A DNA stretch of 64,000 nt, taken from Paenibacillus guangzhouensis (lineage in GTDB: Bacteria; Bacillota; Bacilli; Paenibacillales; Paenibacillaceae). Numbering within the stretch: position 1 is the first letter of the stretch; each line of letters starts with the position of its first letter. Of this stretch, positions 27,120-35,775 are shown piece by piece. The DNA lies in assembly GCF_009363075.1 (NCBI RefSeq), contig NZ_CP045293.1, positions 4,954,501 through 5,018,500 of the forward strand. The letters run 5' to 3'. The notes below the pieces were generated by a model. That model worked only from the letters and a program-made list of their open reading frames with translations, made no database searches and had not been told where the DNA came from. A program made the position numbers and the translations under genes.

Positions 27120-27396
27120 CTACATTCTGACCATTGTCTCTTTCACCAGCTTGATGAATTTCTCGCGCACCTGTGCCGCGACTTCAATGCAGAGTGATTC
27201 AGCGGTTGATCGAGAATGCCGCACGCCATATTGGTAAGACAGTAAATACCGAGCACCTTCATATCGTGAAAGGGCTTTCAATTTCATCAGCAAGCGTCCC
27301 GAGCCCAGATCCTAGAATCATGCCGATCATTGGACGGTAATCCGTCTTGCGCATAAGAAAATCTCTTGCCTCGTTAATCTGTTGTACGTTGTGCAT
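27120..27396 (-). pseudogene. Remnant of purine nucleoside phosphorylase
   Basis: The first 43 codons after ATG 27396 (preceded by AGGAGGAG) closely match the intact phosphorylase at 30194: MHNVQQINEARDFLM, then KTDYRP and GMILGSGLGTLADEIE. After SPF the frame meets a stop (TGA). The sequence then resumes at a point some 180 codons further on, MKVLGIYCLTNMACGILDQP, again matching the intact copy. A further frameshift precedes IEVAAQVREKF and the terminal VRM-stop. So an internal deletion of about 550 bp plus a small indel destroyed the gene. It lies directly upstream of nupG, suggesting an old phosphorylase-transporter operon. Confidence 0.93.
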
Positions 27397-27441
27397 GGAT
27401 AACTCCTCCTAGATGTCTATTGTCCTGTTTCATGGTGTCAT

Positions 27442-27455
27442 GGATAACGGTTTCA
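27442..27455 (-). promoter_or_regulatory. cre-like site (CcpA) in nupG leader
   Basis: On the minus strand TGAAACCGTTATCC matches the catabolite-responsive element TGNAANCGNWNNCA except for the last base. It lies some 50 bp downstream of the -10 box, where CcpA could block elongation. A single mismatch leaves this tentative. Confidence 0.4.
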
Positions 27456-27493
27456 TTTCGCAATGCTTGTTAACATCTCGTCTAGACATTTGC

Positions 27494-27543
27494 AGTGTAA
27501 ATGATTTTTACGACTTTGTAAACAACAAAAAATCAATTTGATT
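27494..27543 (-). promoter_or_regulatory. Promoter and dyad operator of pseudogene-nupG operon
   Basis: On the minus strand: dyad AATCAAATTGATT (27543-27531), 8 nt, -35 TTTACA (27522-27517), 17 nt spacer, -10 TACACT (27499-27494). The same layout, with the same distances, precedes the intact phosphorylase at 30194. The region 27545-27786 otherwise holds only AT-rich sequence with no recognisable gene. Confidence 0.8.
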
Positions 27544-27786
27544 AAAAGATAGTTAAAAACTCTTCAAAAATACACTATTAACATTCGTTATACAGATACT
27601 TTATTTATATAAATATTAAAAGCTGGCATTACTTTTCCACATCACGCACGTCCTAAAGTCAACCTAGTTAACAAAAGTTCACAGCATATTTTTATATATT
27701 TGCAAAAAGTCATGTATGAAATGAAGTTCCTATGAGATAATACACCTATTCCAGATTCCTTCGTTCGTCAAATCCGTCACTTTTTC

Positions 27787-27828
27787 TCAATTTGAATTTT
27801 ATCCTATTTACAAGGTCATTGAAATCCA
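27787..27828 (+). promoter_or_regulatory. deoC promoter with TCAATTTGA site
   Basis: TCAATTTGA at 27787-27795, then 11 nt, -35 TTTACA (27807-27812), 17 nt and -10 near TAAGAT (27830-27835). The 9 bp core is identical to the cores at the nupG and phosphorylase promoters and sits within one base of the same distance from -35. The flanks of the dyad are less complete here. Confidence 0.6.
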
Positions 27829-27938
27829 TTAAGATGTGGGTGACAAGACGAATTGAGGGCATCATGGACGCTTGATCAAGGCACACAGGGATTGTTGTTG
27901 ACAAAGCTTATTGACTTTCATAAGAGGAGGAATGGTGG

Positions 27939-28610
27939 ATGAGTAACATGGCGTTACAACGTATGATCGATCACACCGTATTGAAAGCAGACACACGCAG
28001 AGAGGATATTATTACCCTCTGTGAGGAAGCTAGAACATATACCTTCGCTTCCGTATGCGTCAATCCGACATGGGTTGAGCTTGCTGCGAAGGAACTTGCA
28101 GGAACCGATGTCAAGGTATGCACCGTCATTGGTTTCCCTCTAGGGGCGAATACACCGGAGACCAAAGCATTCGAGGTACGCGATGCGATTAGTAAGGGTG
28201 CAGGAGAAGTCGATATGGTCATTAATATCGGGGCGTTGAAGGATCAGGATAATGAATTGGTCGAGCGCGATATCCGCGCCGTAGTGGAAGCAGCTGCAGG
28301 TCAAGCACTCGTGAAGGTTATTATCGAAACGTGTCTACTAACCGAAGAAGAAAAGGTTCGCGCATGCGAGATCTCGGTGAAGGCTGGCGCAGATTTCGTC
28401 AAAACCTCGACAGGCTTCTCCACGGGCGGCGCGACGATCGAAGATGTGGCGCTGATGCGTAAGACAGTCGGCGAGCATGTTGGCGTGAAGGCTTCGGGCG
28501 GCGTGCGCAGCCTCGAAGACATGAACAACATGGTACAAGCTGGGGCAACACGGATCGGTACGAGCTCCGGCGTCAAGATTCTACGTGGCGAGCAATCGAC
28601 ATCCTACTAG
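27939..28610 (+). CDS. deoC: Deoxyribose-phosphate aldolase
   Basis: DeoC splits 2-deoxyribose 5-phosphate into glyceraldehyde 3-phosphate and acetaldehyde, the last step of deoxynucleoside breakdown. The 223-residue TIM barrel has the Schiff-base Lys in [15 protein letters not shown], the proton-relay Lys in [11 protein letters not shown], and DHTVLKAD at the N-terminus. GAGGAGG lies 8 nt before the ATG. It lies between the nupG operon and the ROK regulator and shares their promoter element. Confidence 0.97.
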   Translation: MSNMALQRMIDHTVLKADTRREDIITLCEEARTYTFASVCVNPTWVELAAKELAGTDVKVCTVIGFPLGANTPETKAFEVRDAISKGAGEVDMVINIGALKDQDNELVERDIRAVVEAAAGQALVKVIIETCLLTEEEKVRACEISVKAGADFVKTSTGFSTGGATIEDVALMRKTVGEHVGVKASGGVRSLEDMNNMVQAGATRIGTSSGVKILRGEQSTSY

Positions 28611-28623
28611 GAGTAACGATACG

Positions 28624-28658
28624 AAAAGCGGCTGAATGCAATTCAGCCGCTTTTTTTT
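28624..28658 (+). terminator. Intrinsic terminator after deoC
   Basis: AAAGCGGCTGAAT pairs with ATTCAGCCGCTTT across a 3 nt loop, then a run of eight T. Confidence 0.95.
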
Positions 28659-28680
28659 GTCGTCTATATACTCTTATGGG

Positions 28681-29892
28681 TTAAGGCAGAATCTCTTCCG
28701 TAAAATAATCCAAAATCATGCAGCCCGCACCTTGAGCCACGCTGTTGTAGTCCGTGGTCGCCTTCATAATGTCGATCGAGCTATTCGGGTAATGCGCCAG
28801 TCTCTTCAGTGCCGCTTCGGATGCAACTTCGTAGAACAGCGGTTTCGGAACGAGCGTCCCCCCGCAGACGACAACATCCGGATGCAACAGGAAGATCAGA
28901 TTGGAGAGTCCAATGCCGAAGTAGTACGCCGCTTCCTTGATGACTTCTAGACATAGCGGGTCTTCTTGTTCCAACGCATCGAGGATGTGGTGGAAATCGA
29001 TATCTTCCACTTCGGTCACCTGCTCTTGAAGGAAAGATGGTTTCCCCCGTTTCATCTGTCGAATGACTTCGTCCCGAATCGCTGGGAGACTGCTGTACGC
29101 CTGCAGGCATCCATAGGATCCGCACGAGCAGCGCTGTCCATGGATATCGACGATGATATGACCGAAGGCATCCTCCATACCATTCTTATGACTTACCATA
29201 CGGCCATTCTGGACGACACCGCAGCGTATGCCCATGTCGCTCGAGACGAACACCAGGCTGTCTTTATCCTTCCAATGATTCTTCCGGTACTCCGCTAAGG
29301 CGGCTAAGTTCGTCCCGTTATCGAGCAGCACGAGCGTATGATTCCGCTGCGACAAATATTCCACGATATTCAGATCCCAGCCCTCCGCCTTGAACGGATG
29401 ATGATGGATCGCGCCCCTCTCTGGATCAATGGGATCCAGGACTCCGACACCGATGCCGAGCAGCTTCTCTCTCTTTATCTCATGCTCCGAGAGCAGGAGT
29501 GTAATACACTCGGTCACATAATTTAGCGTATATTCGCCTGTACATTGTTCATTCATCTTGAGCTTCTTCGATCCGAGAATATCGAGATTCAAATTCAGGA
29601 GCAGCACCGTCGTATATAAGTTCGTCAGCTCTACCCCAATCAAATATTGGGCATTCGGATTAATCTCGTACATGAGCGGCCTCCGGCCTCCGCTCGATTC
29701 TCCAAGTCCGCTGTCCTGCACAAGCCCCGTCTGCGCCAGCTCGTCGAGAAGCCGCGCACAAGTCGTATGCTTATAACCCGTCATTTCGGACAAAATATTA
29801 ATCCTTACCGCACCTAGTTTGCGGATCAGGCTATATAGCAGTTTTAAGCTTTTCGTCTTTGGCGATGTCACGCCAACGAATTCCGTTAACAT
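28681..29892 (-). CDS. ROK family transcriptional regulator (NagC/XylR-like)
   Basis: A 403-residue regulator: N-terminal winged helix (about 10-75; LSEMTGYKHTTCARLLDELAQTGLV) and a ROK sugar-kinase-like effector domain with the zinc motif CSCGSYGCLQ near 255. Kinase-type catalysis is unlikely, as ROK regulators have lost it. Its place between deoC and the phosphorylase gene makes it the best candidate to bind the shared TCAATTTGA dyad and to sense a nucleoside or deoxysugar phosphate. The start at 29892 follows GGAGGG by 10 nt; an ATG 8 codons earlier lies ahead of that site. Confidence 0.85.
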   Translation of the reverse strand: MLTEFVGVTSPKTKSLKLLYSLIRKLGAVRINILSEMTGYKHTTCARLLDELAQTGLVQDSGLGESSGGRRPLMYEINPNAQYLIGVELTNLYTTVLLLNLNLDILGSKKLKMNEQCTGEYTLNYVTECITLLLSEHEIKREKLLGIGVGVLDPIDPERGAIHHHPFKAEGWDLNIVEYLSQRNHTLVLLDNGTNLAALAEYRKNHWKDKDSLVFVSSDMGIRCGVVQNGRMVSHKNGMEDAFGHIIVDIHGQRCSCGSYGCLQAYSSLPAIRDEVIRQMKRGKPSFLQEQVTEVEDIDFHHILDALEQEDPLCLEVIKEAAYYFGIGLSNLIFLLHPDVVVCGGTLVPKPLFYEVASEAALKRLAHYPNSSIDIMKATTDYNSVAQGAGCMILDYFTEEILP

Positions 29893-30103
29893 AATGCCCT
29901 TGCCCTCCAGAACCATTCATTTTATCGGCTATGCCTCTCATTATACAACAAATCAATGCGAAATAAGGGTGAAGAACCAACCCTTTTATCATTTTTTGAG
30001 TTTTCTTAGTAAAACACACTTCCCTTTTCCTATATTTCTGCGTAAAGGAAGGGTTACTATAGCGTAAAATCACACGATTCGTCCATATTTTCAGAACTCT
30101 TTT

Positions 30104-30153
30104 AATCAATTTGATTTTTAGTTATTTACTTTCGATAGAAGATCCGATACACT
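30104..30153 (+). promoter_or_regulatory. Promoter and dyad operator of phosphorylase gene
   Basis: Dyad AATCAATTTGATT (30104-30116), 8 nt, -35 TTTACT (30125-30130), 17 nt, -10 TACACT (30148-30153). The dyad plus flanks match the nupG-side site over 21 bp with one difference (in inverted orientation). The dyad is also near the divergent ROK gene, which may be autoregulated. Confidence 0.8.
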
Positions 30154-30193
30154 TGAACCATACCAATGAATAAACAACTAGGAGGAATGAATT

Positions 30194-31015
30194 ATGCATC
30201 ACTTAGAGCAAATTATCGAGGCACGCGACTTTCTCATGAACAAGACGGATTATCGCCCAACGATCGGGATGATTTTAGGATCTGGCTTAGGCACACTTGC
30301 CGACGAGATTGAAAACCCTTTCAGAATTCCATATAGCGAAATTCCGCATTTTGCAAAATCCGGTGCCGTAGGCCATGCAAATGAACTGGTCATTGGTCAA
30401 CTTCAAGGCAAGACCGTTGTCGCGATGAAGGGACGGTTCCATTACTACGAAGGCTTCACGCTTGATGAAGTGACGTTCCCCGTTCGGGTCATGAAGGCGC
30501 TGGGCGTGGAGAGCATTCTAATCACGAACGCTTGCGGCGCTATCAATACATCGTTCAAGCCAGGGGATCTGATGCTGATTACGGATCACATCAATCTCGT
30601 AGGTACCAACCCGCTAATCGGACCGAACAACGATGCGCTCGGTACACGCTTCCCGGATGTCTCCCAAGTATATAACCGTGAACTCCGTGCGCTTGCGGCT
30701 GAAGTAGCAAAGGAGCAGGACATGAGCTTGCAAGAGGGCGTCTATGCCTGGTGGAGCGGTCCTGCGTATGAGACGCCAGCTGAGATTCGGATGATCCGTA
30801 CGCTCGGCGCAGATGCCGTCGGCATGTCGACCGTTCCTGAAGCAGTCGTTGCGGTGCATGGTGGGATGAAAGTGCTCGGCATTTCCTGCCTTACCAATAT
30901 GGCGTGCGGCATTCTCGATCAACCGCTCAACCATGAAGAAGTCATCGAAGTCGCTGGCCAAGTAAGAGCGAAGTTCGTCACACTTGTTAAAGGCATTTTG
31001 CGCCAAATGAATTAA
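30194..31015 (+). CDS. punA: Purine nucleoside phosphorylase, type I
   Basis: Cleaves inosine and guanosine (and deoxy forms) with phosphate, giving base and pentose 1-phosphate. The 273 residues are close to B. subtilis PupG: ILGSGLGTLADEIENP (phosphate loop), GHANELVIG, GRFHYYEG, TNACGAINTSF, GPAYETPAE, GMSTVPE and the base-binding region near SCLTNMACGILD. AACTAGGAGGAATGAATT precedes the ATG. It is the intact paralogue of the remnant at 27120-27396 and begins an operon with the EamA transporter 12 nt downstream. Confidence 0.97.
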   Translation: MHHLEQIIEARDFLMNKTDYRPTIGMILGSGLGTLADEIENPFRIPYSEIPHFAKSGAVGHANELVIGQLQGKTVVAMKGRFHYYEGFTLDEVTFPVRVMKALGVESILITNACGAINTSFKPGDLMLITDHINLVGTNPLIGPNNDALGTRFPDVSQVYNRELRALAAEVAKEQDMSLQEGVYAWWSGPAYETPAEIRMIRTLGADAVGMSTVPEAVVAVHGGMKVLGISCLTNMACGILDQPLNHEEVIEVAGQVRAKFVTLVKGILRQMN

Positions 31016-31027
31016 TGAGGTGACGTA

Positions 31028-31957
31028 GTGAAAGGAATCATTTACGTTATCCTCGGGGCGGTCAGTTACGGTATTCTGTCTACGTTCGTCAAGCTCGCTT
31101 ATGGGGATGGTTTTATCGTCAACGATGTCGTTGGTGCTCAGATGCTCTTGGGCGCGCTGCTGCTCTGGAGTGCCGTATTGATCAGTCGTGTCTGGAGAAG
31201 ACGTGCAGGGGCGGCATCGGCCAACACCTACGCCAAACCGACGCGCAAAGAGGTGCTTCTGCTCACCGTTGTCGGATCTTCAACCGGGCTAACCGGGATG
31301 TTCTATTACCTGGCCCTTCAATATATATCGGCTTCGCTCGCGATCGTGCTGCTCTTCCAATTCACCTGGATGGGCGTGCTGGTCGAGGCGCTCATCAACC
31401 GCAAGCTCCCGGGCAAGGGGAAACTGCTGTCCCTTATCCCTTTATTGCTCGGTACGCTGAGCGCGACGAATATTTTTACAACTGGGCTTAGCAAGGTACA
31501 TTGGCTAGGATTCTTATTCGGATTTCTGGCCGCTACCTCTTACACCGTCTTCATTCTGCTCAGCGGCAAGATCGCAGTGAATGCCAACCCGATGACCAAG
31601 ACAGCGCTCATGATTAGCGGCGGCTTCGTGATCTGCGCGATCATCCTGCCTCCGACATTCTTAACGGATTTCACGCTGCTCGTACAGCTCGCAGCCAAAT
31701 ACGGCTTGATCTTAGCCTTCTTCGGCCCATTCTTCTCGACGCTGATGTTCGCCAAGGGCGTACCGTTAACCGGGCCTGGTCTCGCATCGATCTTAGGCGC
31801 GATGGAACTGCCAACTGCTGTCGTATTGTCGGCCTTCGTCCTGCAAGAACATGTCGGCGCACCGCAATATCTCGGGATGATCCTGATCTTGCTCGGGATT
31901 GTGATCCCACAGCTGATGCAGCGGCGAGCCGAGCGAAGTCCATCATTTGGGAAATAG
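31028..31957 (+). CDS. EamA/DMT family transporter
   Basis: A 309-residue permease with ten hydrophobic segments in two EamA halves (about 5-140 and 155-300). Drug/metabolite transporters of this kind export or import small metabolites. GTG start with GAGGTGA ahead, 12 nt after the phosphorylase stop, so the two are co-transcribed. This suggests a purine base, nucleoside or ribose-related substrate, but that is inference from position only. Confidence 0.82.
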   Translation: MKGIIYVILGAVSYGILSTFVKLAYGDGFIVNDVVGAQMLLGALLLWSAVLISRVWRRRAGAASANTYAKPTRKEVLLLTVVGSSTGLTGMFYYLALQYISASLAIVLLFQFTWMGVLVEALINRKLPGKGKLLSLIPLLLGTLSATNIFTTGLSKVHWLGFLFGFLAATSYTVFILLSGKIAVNANPMTKTALMISGGFVICAIILPPTFLTDFTLLVQLAAKYGLILAFFGPFFSTLMFAKGVPLTGPGLASILGAMELPTAVVLSAFVLQEHVGAPQYLGMILILLGIVIPQLMQRRAERSPSFGK

Positions 31958-32003
31958 TTATGATTTGATCCTAATGAGTCGGCCATGGCGCGGACTCTCC
32001 TCC

Positions 32004-32042
32004 AAATAGAAAAGAGCGGCTAATCGCCGCTCTTTTCTATTT
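32004..32042. terminator. Bidirectional terminator
   Basis: AAATAGAAAAGAGCGGC pairs perfectly with GCCGCTCTTTTCTATTT around TAATC (17 bp stem). It serves the EamA gene on the plus strand and the VanY-type gene on the minus strand. Confidence 0.93.
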
Positions 32043-32052
32043 GCATATTCTT

Positions 32053-32886
32053 CTATGCTTTCGTCGTACCTGTATCATCTAGGAATTGCTCAAGCGTTAC
32101 GCCTGCAGCCGCAATTTCCTTCGCGAGATCTACGCCGACATAACGAACATGCCATGGCTCGTAGATATAGCCTGTCACATCCTCTTTGCCTTCGAGATAA
32201 CGAATAATGAATCCATACTCTGCTGCATGCTCAGCCAGCCATTTGCCTTCCTCTGTATCTCCGAACGATTGCTCCAGACCAAATCCCGCGCTCTCGCTGG
32301 ATACATCCATGGCAAGGCCTGTCTGATGCTCGCTCTTGCCTGGCACAGCGCTGACTTTCTCCGCATATTCACGTCCATTGCGCTTCACATTGCTGTTAAA
32401 TACCGTCACTTGGCGCTTGTACGAACGGTACCCGGATACGGCAAACAAATGAATGCCATCCTGCTTCCCGCCTTCGAACAGCTTCTCGAGCGCTTCTGCC
32501 GCTTCTTGGCGCATCAGACGCTTCTCAACCTTCTCGTTGAACGAGAATTTGACGTTAGGCTCTACCAAATCAGGCGGCTCATAGCCGTCAGGCAGCGAAC
32601 GCTGCTTGTTCACGACGACCGCCATCGACTCTGGGTTCGTTACGACTTCTTTATCCCCTTGCTGGGTAACCGTCTTGCTCAATGCATATTCAGCTGCAAG
32701 ATTCGATGGATTGTTATTTTCGTCAGGCTTCCCTTGTTGCTCTTCCGTATTTCCCTGCTGCCCCTCTGCCGACGTCTCAGAATCGGCATGTACCGATTGT
32801 ACGATTTCTGTCGATTTACAAGCAGTCAAGCCGACACAACATGCTAATAGCATCGTCATCAATATACGTTTCTTGACTTTGTTCAT
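32053..32886 (-). CDS. D-alanyl-D-alanine carboxypeptidase lipoprotein, M15B/VanY family
   Basis: A zinc carboxypeptidase that removes the last D-Ala from wall stem peptides. The 277 residues begin with a lipoprotein signal peptide (lipobox near LTAC), followed by an acidic Gln/Asn-rich linker (about 35-65). The M15B domain has SGYRSYKRQ, the zinc ligands His and Asp in SEHQTGLAMDV, and the third ligand in EPWHVRYV. AGGGAGAG lies 6 nt before the ATG at 32886. No other resistance genes are nearby, so a housekeeping wall-trimming role is likely. Confidence 0.93.
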   Translation of the reverse strand: MNKVKKRILMTMLLACCVGLTACKSTEIVQSVHADSETSAEGQQGNTEEQQGKPDENNNPSNLAAEYALSKTVTQQGDKEVVTNPESMAVVVNKQRSLPDGYEPPDLVEPNVKFSFNEKVEKRLMRQEAAEALEKLFEGGKQDGIHLFAVSGYRSYKRQVTVFNSNVKRNGREYAEKVSAVPGKSEHQTGLAMDVSSESAGFGLEQSFGDTEEGKWLAEHAAEYGFIIRYLEGKEDVTGYIYEPWHVRYVGVDLAKEIAAAGVTLEQFLDDTGTTKA

Positions 32887-33054
32887 CACAGTCTCTCCCT
32901 ATTCTTCATAATTCCACCTGCATTAAGTATAATCGAGTGGAAAATAGGGGTCAACTTCCGACAAAATTTATCAAAATTGTGGGATAACTTCTATTCGATA
33001 GCTTTCCATAATGGTACCTCTAAATCTTAAATTGATATTTGATGAAAACTTGCA

Positions 33055-33083
33055 TTGACAGGTTTAACCAACAGACCTACAAT
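33055..33083 (+). promoter_or_regulatory. Near-consensus sigma-A promoter of Fsr-like gene
   Basis: TTGACA at 33055-33060, 17 nt, TACAAT at 33078-33083. It is among the strongest promoters in the window and gives an untranslated leader of about 135 nt. Confidence 0.88.
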
Positions 33084-33109
33084 ACAGTTTATTATAAAAC
33101 GGCTAAGGC

Positions 33110-33189
33110 AGACGAACCCTTCGACATCTACGGCGTTAAGCCTAAGATCTCGAGGGGTTCTTTCCAACACTCGGAAGGCTGGCTCGTCT
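33110..33189 (+). ncRNA. Structured leader RNA, possible regulatory element
   Basis: The leader folds on paper into a three-way junction. P1 pairs AGACGA (33110-33115) with TCGTCT (33184-33189). P2 is a long hairpin: GAACCCTTCGA (33114-33124) with TCGAGGGGTTC (33150-33160), then ATCT/AGAT, then GGC/GCC. P3 pairs TTCC (33162-33165) with GGAA (33173-33176). There is no terminator after it. I do not recognise a known riboswitch class. Confidence 0.45.
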
Positions 33190-33223
33190 CCCTCATCCAC
33201 GAATGAAAGGTGTGATCCGCAGG

Positions 33224-34432
33224 ATGACAAATGCAAAGAGCGCAGCTGCTGCGCAGACGGTGTTCCCGATTATTTTCGCGGTATGCTTCGTCCACTTATT
33301 GAATGATACCGTCCAGGCGGTCATTCCCTCGATTTACCCGATCCTGAAATCATCGCTAGATCTCAGCTATACACAGATCGGACTCATCGGTTTTGCGCTG
33401 AGCGGTACGGCATCGGTCCTTCAACCGATCATTGGCTTGTACACCGACCGCAAACCTATGCCTTATCTTCTGCCGATCGGCGTCGTCTTTACGCTCGCCG
33501 GGGTGATTAGCATCGCATTTGCGTCTCATTTCTTTATGGTCATGCTCGCGGTTATTCTGATCGGCATCGGCTCTGCAATCTTTCACCCGGAATCTTCTCG
33601 GGTTGCGTTTCTCGCCGCGGGTCCGCGCAAGGGGATGGCACAATCGATCTTCCAATTCGGCGGCAATGCAGGGCAGGCCCTCGCACCCATCATGACGATT
33701 CTGATCTTTGCCAAGGTTGGTCAGTTCGGGGCCATCTGGTTCTCTTTCGCCTCGATCATCGCGATTGTGGTCCAGTTCTTCGTCGGCAGATGGTATGCAG
33801 GATACCTACATACGGCTCAGCTTGAGCGCAAACAACAAGCGAAACCCATCAAGACGAACCCACTCAATCGCAACGCAACAGCCTTTGCCATCTTCATTCT
33901 CATGCTGCTCCTATTCTCAAAGAACGTCTACACCGCAGCGATTTCGAACTACTATTCGTTCTATTTAATGGAGCATTTCCATGTCAGCCTGCAAATGGCG
34001 CAGGTGGTGCTATTCATCTTCTTGATTTCGAATGTCGTCGGGCTGCTGATTGGCGGTGCGCTCACTGATCGATTCGGACGACGCAATATTATCTGGTTCT
34101 CGATTCTCGGTACAGCACCATTCTCTCTCGCACTGCCGTATGCGAACTTGACGGTATCGATCATCCTGCTCATTCTTGTCGGATTGATCCTCTCTTCCGC
34201 CTTCTCTATCATTGTCGTCTACGCGCATGAGCTGCTGCCGGGCAAGGTTGGTCTTGTGTCAGGTATTTTCTTCGGCATCTCGTTCGGGCTTGGCGGCATT
34301 GGCACCGCGTTCCTCGGTAATCTAGCGGATGCAACAGGCATCCCTTACATCATGCAGCTTACTTCCTATCTGCCGCTGCTCGGGCTCTTAACAGTCTTCC
34401 TGCCAACAGATCAGAAGCTGCGTCAGGCTTAA
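33224..34432 (+). CDS. MFS transporter, fosmidomycin-resistance (Fsr) type
   Basis: A 402-residue, 12-helix major facilitator. FVHLLNDTVQAVIPSIYPILK at the N-terminus and IFHPESSR in helix 4-5 are typical of the Fsr group, whose members export fosmidomycin or other small compounds. The start at 33224 has AAAGGTG about 11 nt ahead; an ATG 7 codons earlier has none. It is transcribed alone from a strong promoter with a structured leader. The natural substrate is unknown. Confidence 0.85.
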   Translation: MTNAKSAAAAQTVFPIIFAVCFVHLLNDTVQAVIPSIYPILKSSLDLSYTQIGLIGFALSGTASVLQPIIGLYTDRKPMPYLLPIGVVFTLAGVISIAFASHFFMVMLAVILIGIGSAIFHPESSRVAFLAAGPRKGMAQSIFQFGGNAGQALAPIMTILIFAKVGQFGAIWFSFASIIAIVVQFFVGRWYAGYLHTAQLERKQQAKPIKTNPLNRNATAFAIFILMLLLFSKNVYTAAISNYYSFYLMEHFHVSLQMAQVVLFIFLISNVVGLLIGGALTDRFGRRNIIWFSILGTAPFSLALPYANLTVSIILLILVGLILSSAFSIIVVYAHELLPGKVGLVSGIFFGISFGLGGIGTAFLGNLADATGIPYIMQLTSYLPLLGLLTVFLPTDQKLRQA

Positions 34433-34509
34433 ATCAGAACTCGTAATTCATGGAATGAACGCTTACAATAGTTGAATAGACTCTATGATGCAGAAAGAAG
34501 GTATTCACG

Positions 34510-35775
34510 GTGCAGAACGATTCCCCCGTCAAGACGGTATCTATGGAAGATATCATTTTGGCCCATCACATGTTGAAAAATGTCATCTCACGCACACCGC
34601 TCCAGCACGATGCGAAACTATCGGAAAAATACGATTGTAACGTATATATCAAACGGGAGGACCTGCAAATCGTCCGTTCGTTCAAAATACGCGGTGCTTA
34701 TAATCTGATTCGAAACTTGTCCGAAATCGAACTTCAGCAGGGCATTGTCTGCGCGAGCGCGGGGAACCATGCACAAGGCGTTGCATTCTCCTGTAATGCG
34801 CTGCAAATTCAAGGCAAGATCTTCATGCCAAGCACAACGCCAAGGCAGAAGATTACGCAAGTGAAGCGATTTGGTGGACCTTATGTGGAAGTTATTCTAA
34901 CGGGGGACACCTACGATGATGCCTATGATGCAGCGATGAAGACTTGCGAAGAGCATGGCATGAAATTCGTGCATCCCTTCGACGATCCGAAGATTATCGC
35001 GGGCAACGGCACGGTTGGCATGGAAATCTTCGAGAAATTGGATACGCCAGCCGATTATGTCTTCGTGACGATTGGCGGCGGCGGTCTCGCTGCCGGGGTC
35101 GGCACGTATGTCAAAGCCGTCAGCCCATCGACCAAAATGATCGGCGTCGAACCGCTTGGCGCTGCCTCCATGCAAGAATCAATGAATTCAGGCGAGGTCG
35201 TCCCGCTCGACAATATCGATAAGTTCGTCGATGGTGCTGCTGTCAAACGTGTCGGCAACCTCACCTTCGATATCTGTCGAGATCTGATCGACGACATTAT
35301 CCTCGTCCCTGAGGGCAAGGCTTGTACGACGATTCTCGATCTCTACAACGAAAATGCCATCGTCGTCGAGCCGGCTGGATCCCTGCCAATCGCAGCGCTC
35401 GACTTTTACCGTGATGAAATCCGCGGGAAGACCGTTGTCTGTGTGATTAGTGGCGGCAACAACGATATCGATCGGATGCAGGAGATCAAAGAACGCTCGC
35501 TGATCTTCGAAGGCTTGAAGCATTACTTCGTCGTGAATTTCCCGCAGCGGGCAGGCGCATTACGCGAATTCCTGGATGATGTATTAGGTCCGAATGATGA
35601 TATTACGCGATTCGAATATACGAAGAAAAATGACAAGAACAACGGTCCGGCGCTTGTCGGCATTGAGCTGAAGCATCGCGAGGACTATGATTCGTTAATT
35701 GCCCGGATGAAGAAGAAAGGGATCGCTTATAACGAAATTAATAACGATCCTGTTCTATTCAACCTATTGATTTAA
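34510..35775 (+). CDS. ilvA: Threonine ammonia-lyase, biosynthetic
   Basis: Deaminates threonine to 2-oxobutanoate, the first step of isoleucine synthesis, with pyridoxal phosphate. The 421 residues include the cofactor Lys in VRSFKIRGAYN (near 58), the phosphate loop in TIGGGGLAAG, SAGNHAQG, and a single C-terminal ACT-like regulatory domain (about 330-421), as in the short Bacillus form. GTG start with AGAAGG 8 nt ahead. No T-box was seen upstream. The stop overlaps the convergent transporter gene by a few bases. Confidence 0.95.
   Translation: MQNDSPVKTVSMEDIILAHHMLKNVISRTPLQHDAKLSEKYDCNVYIKREDLQIVRSFKIRGAYNLIRNLSEIELQQGIVCASAGNHAQGVAFSCNALQIQGKIFMPSTTPRQKITQVKRFGGPYVEVILTGDTYDDAYDAAMKTCEEHGMKFVHPFDDPKIIAGNGTVGMEIFEKLDTPADYVFVTIGGGGLAAGVGTYVKAVSPSTKMIGVEPLGAASMQESMNSGEVVPLDNIDKFVDGAAVKRVGNLTFDICRDLIDDIILVPEGKACTTILDLYNENAIVVEPAGSLPIAALDFYRDEIRGKTVVCVISGGNNDIDRMQEIKERSLIFEGLKHYFVVNFPQRAGALREFLDDVLGPNDDITRFEYTKKNDKNNGPALVGIELKHREDYDSLIARMKKKGIAYNEINNDPVLFNLLI

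Noticed and set aside
27007-27237. Plus-strand frame over the nupG start and phosphorylase remnant
   Set aside because: The minus strand explains this stretch as nupG start plus phosphorylase pseudogene.
32086-32847. 253-codon plus-strand frame opposite the VanY-type gene
   Set aside because: Antisense to the M15B catalytic motifs; no ribosome-binding site.
34441-34509. T-box or other leader for ilvA
   Set aside because: The upstream gap is too short and has no T-box sequence or terminator.
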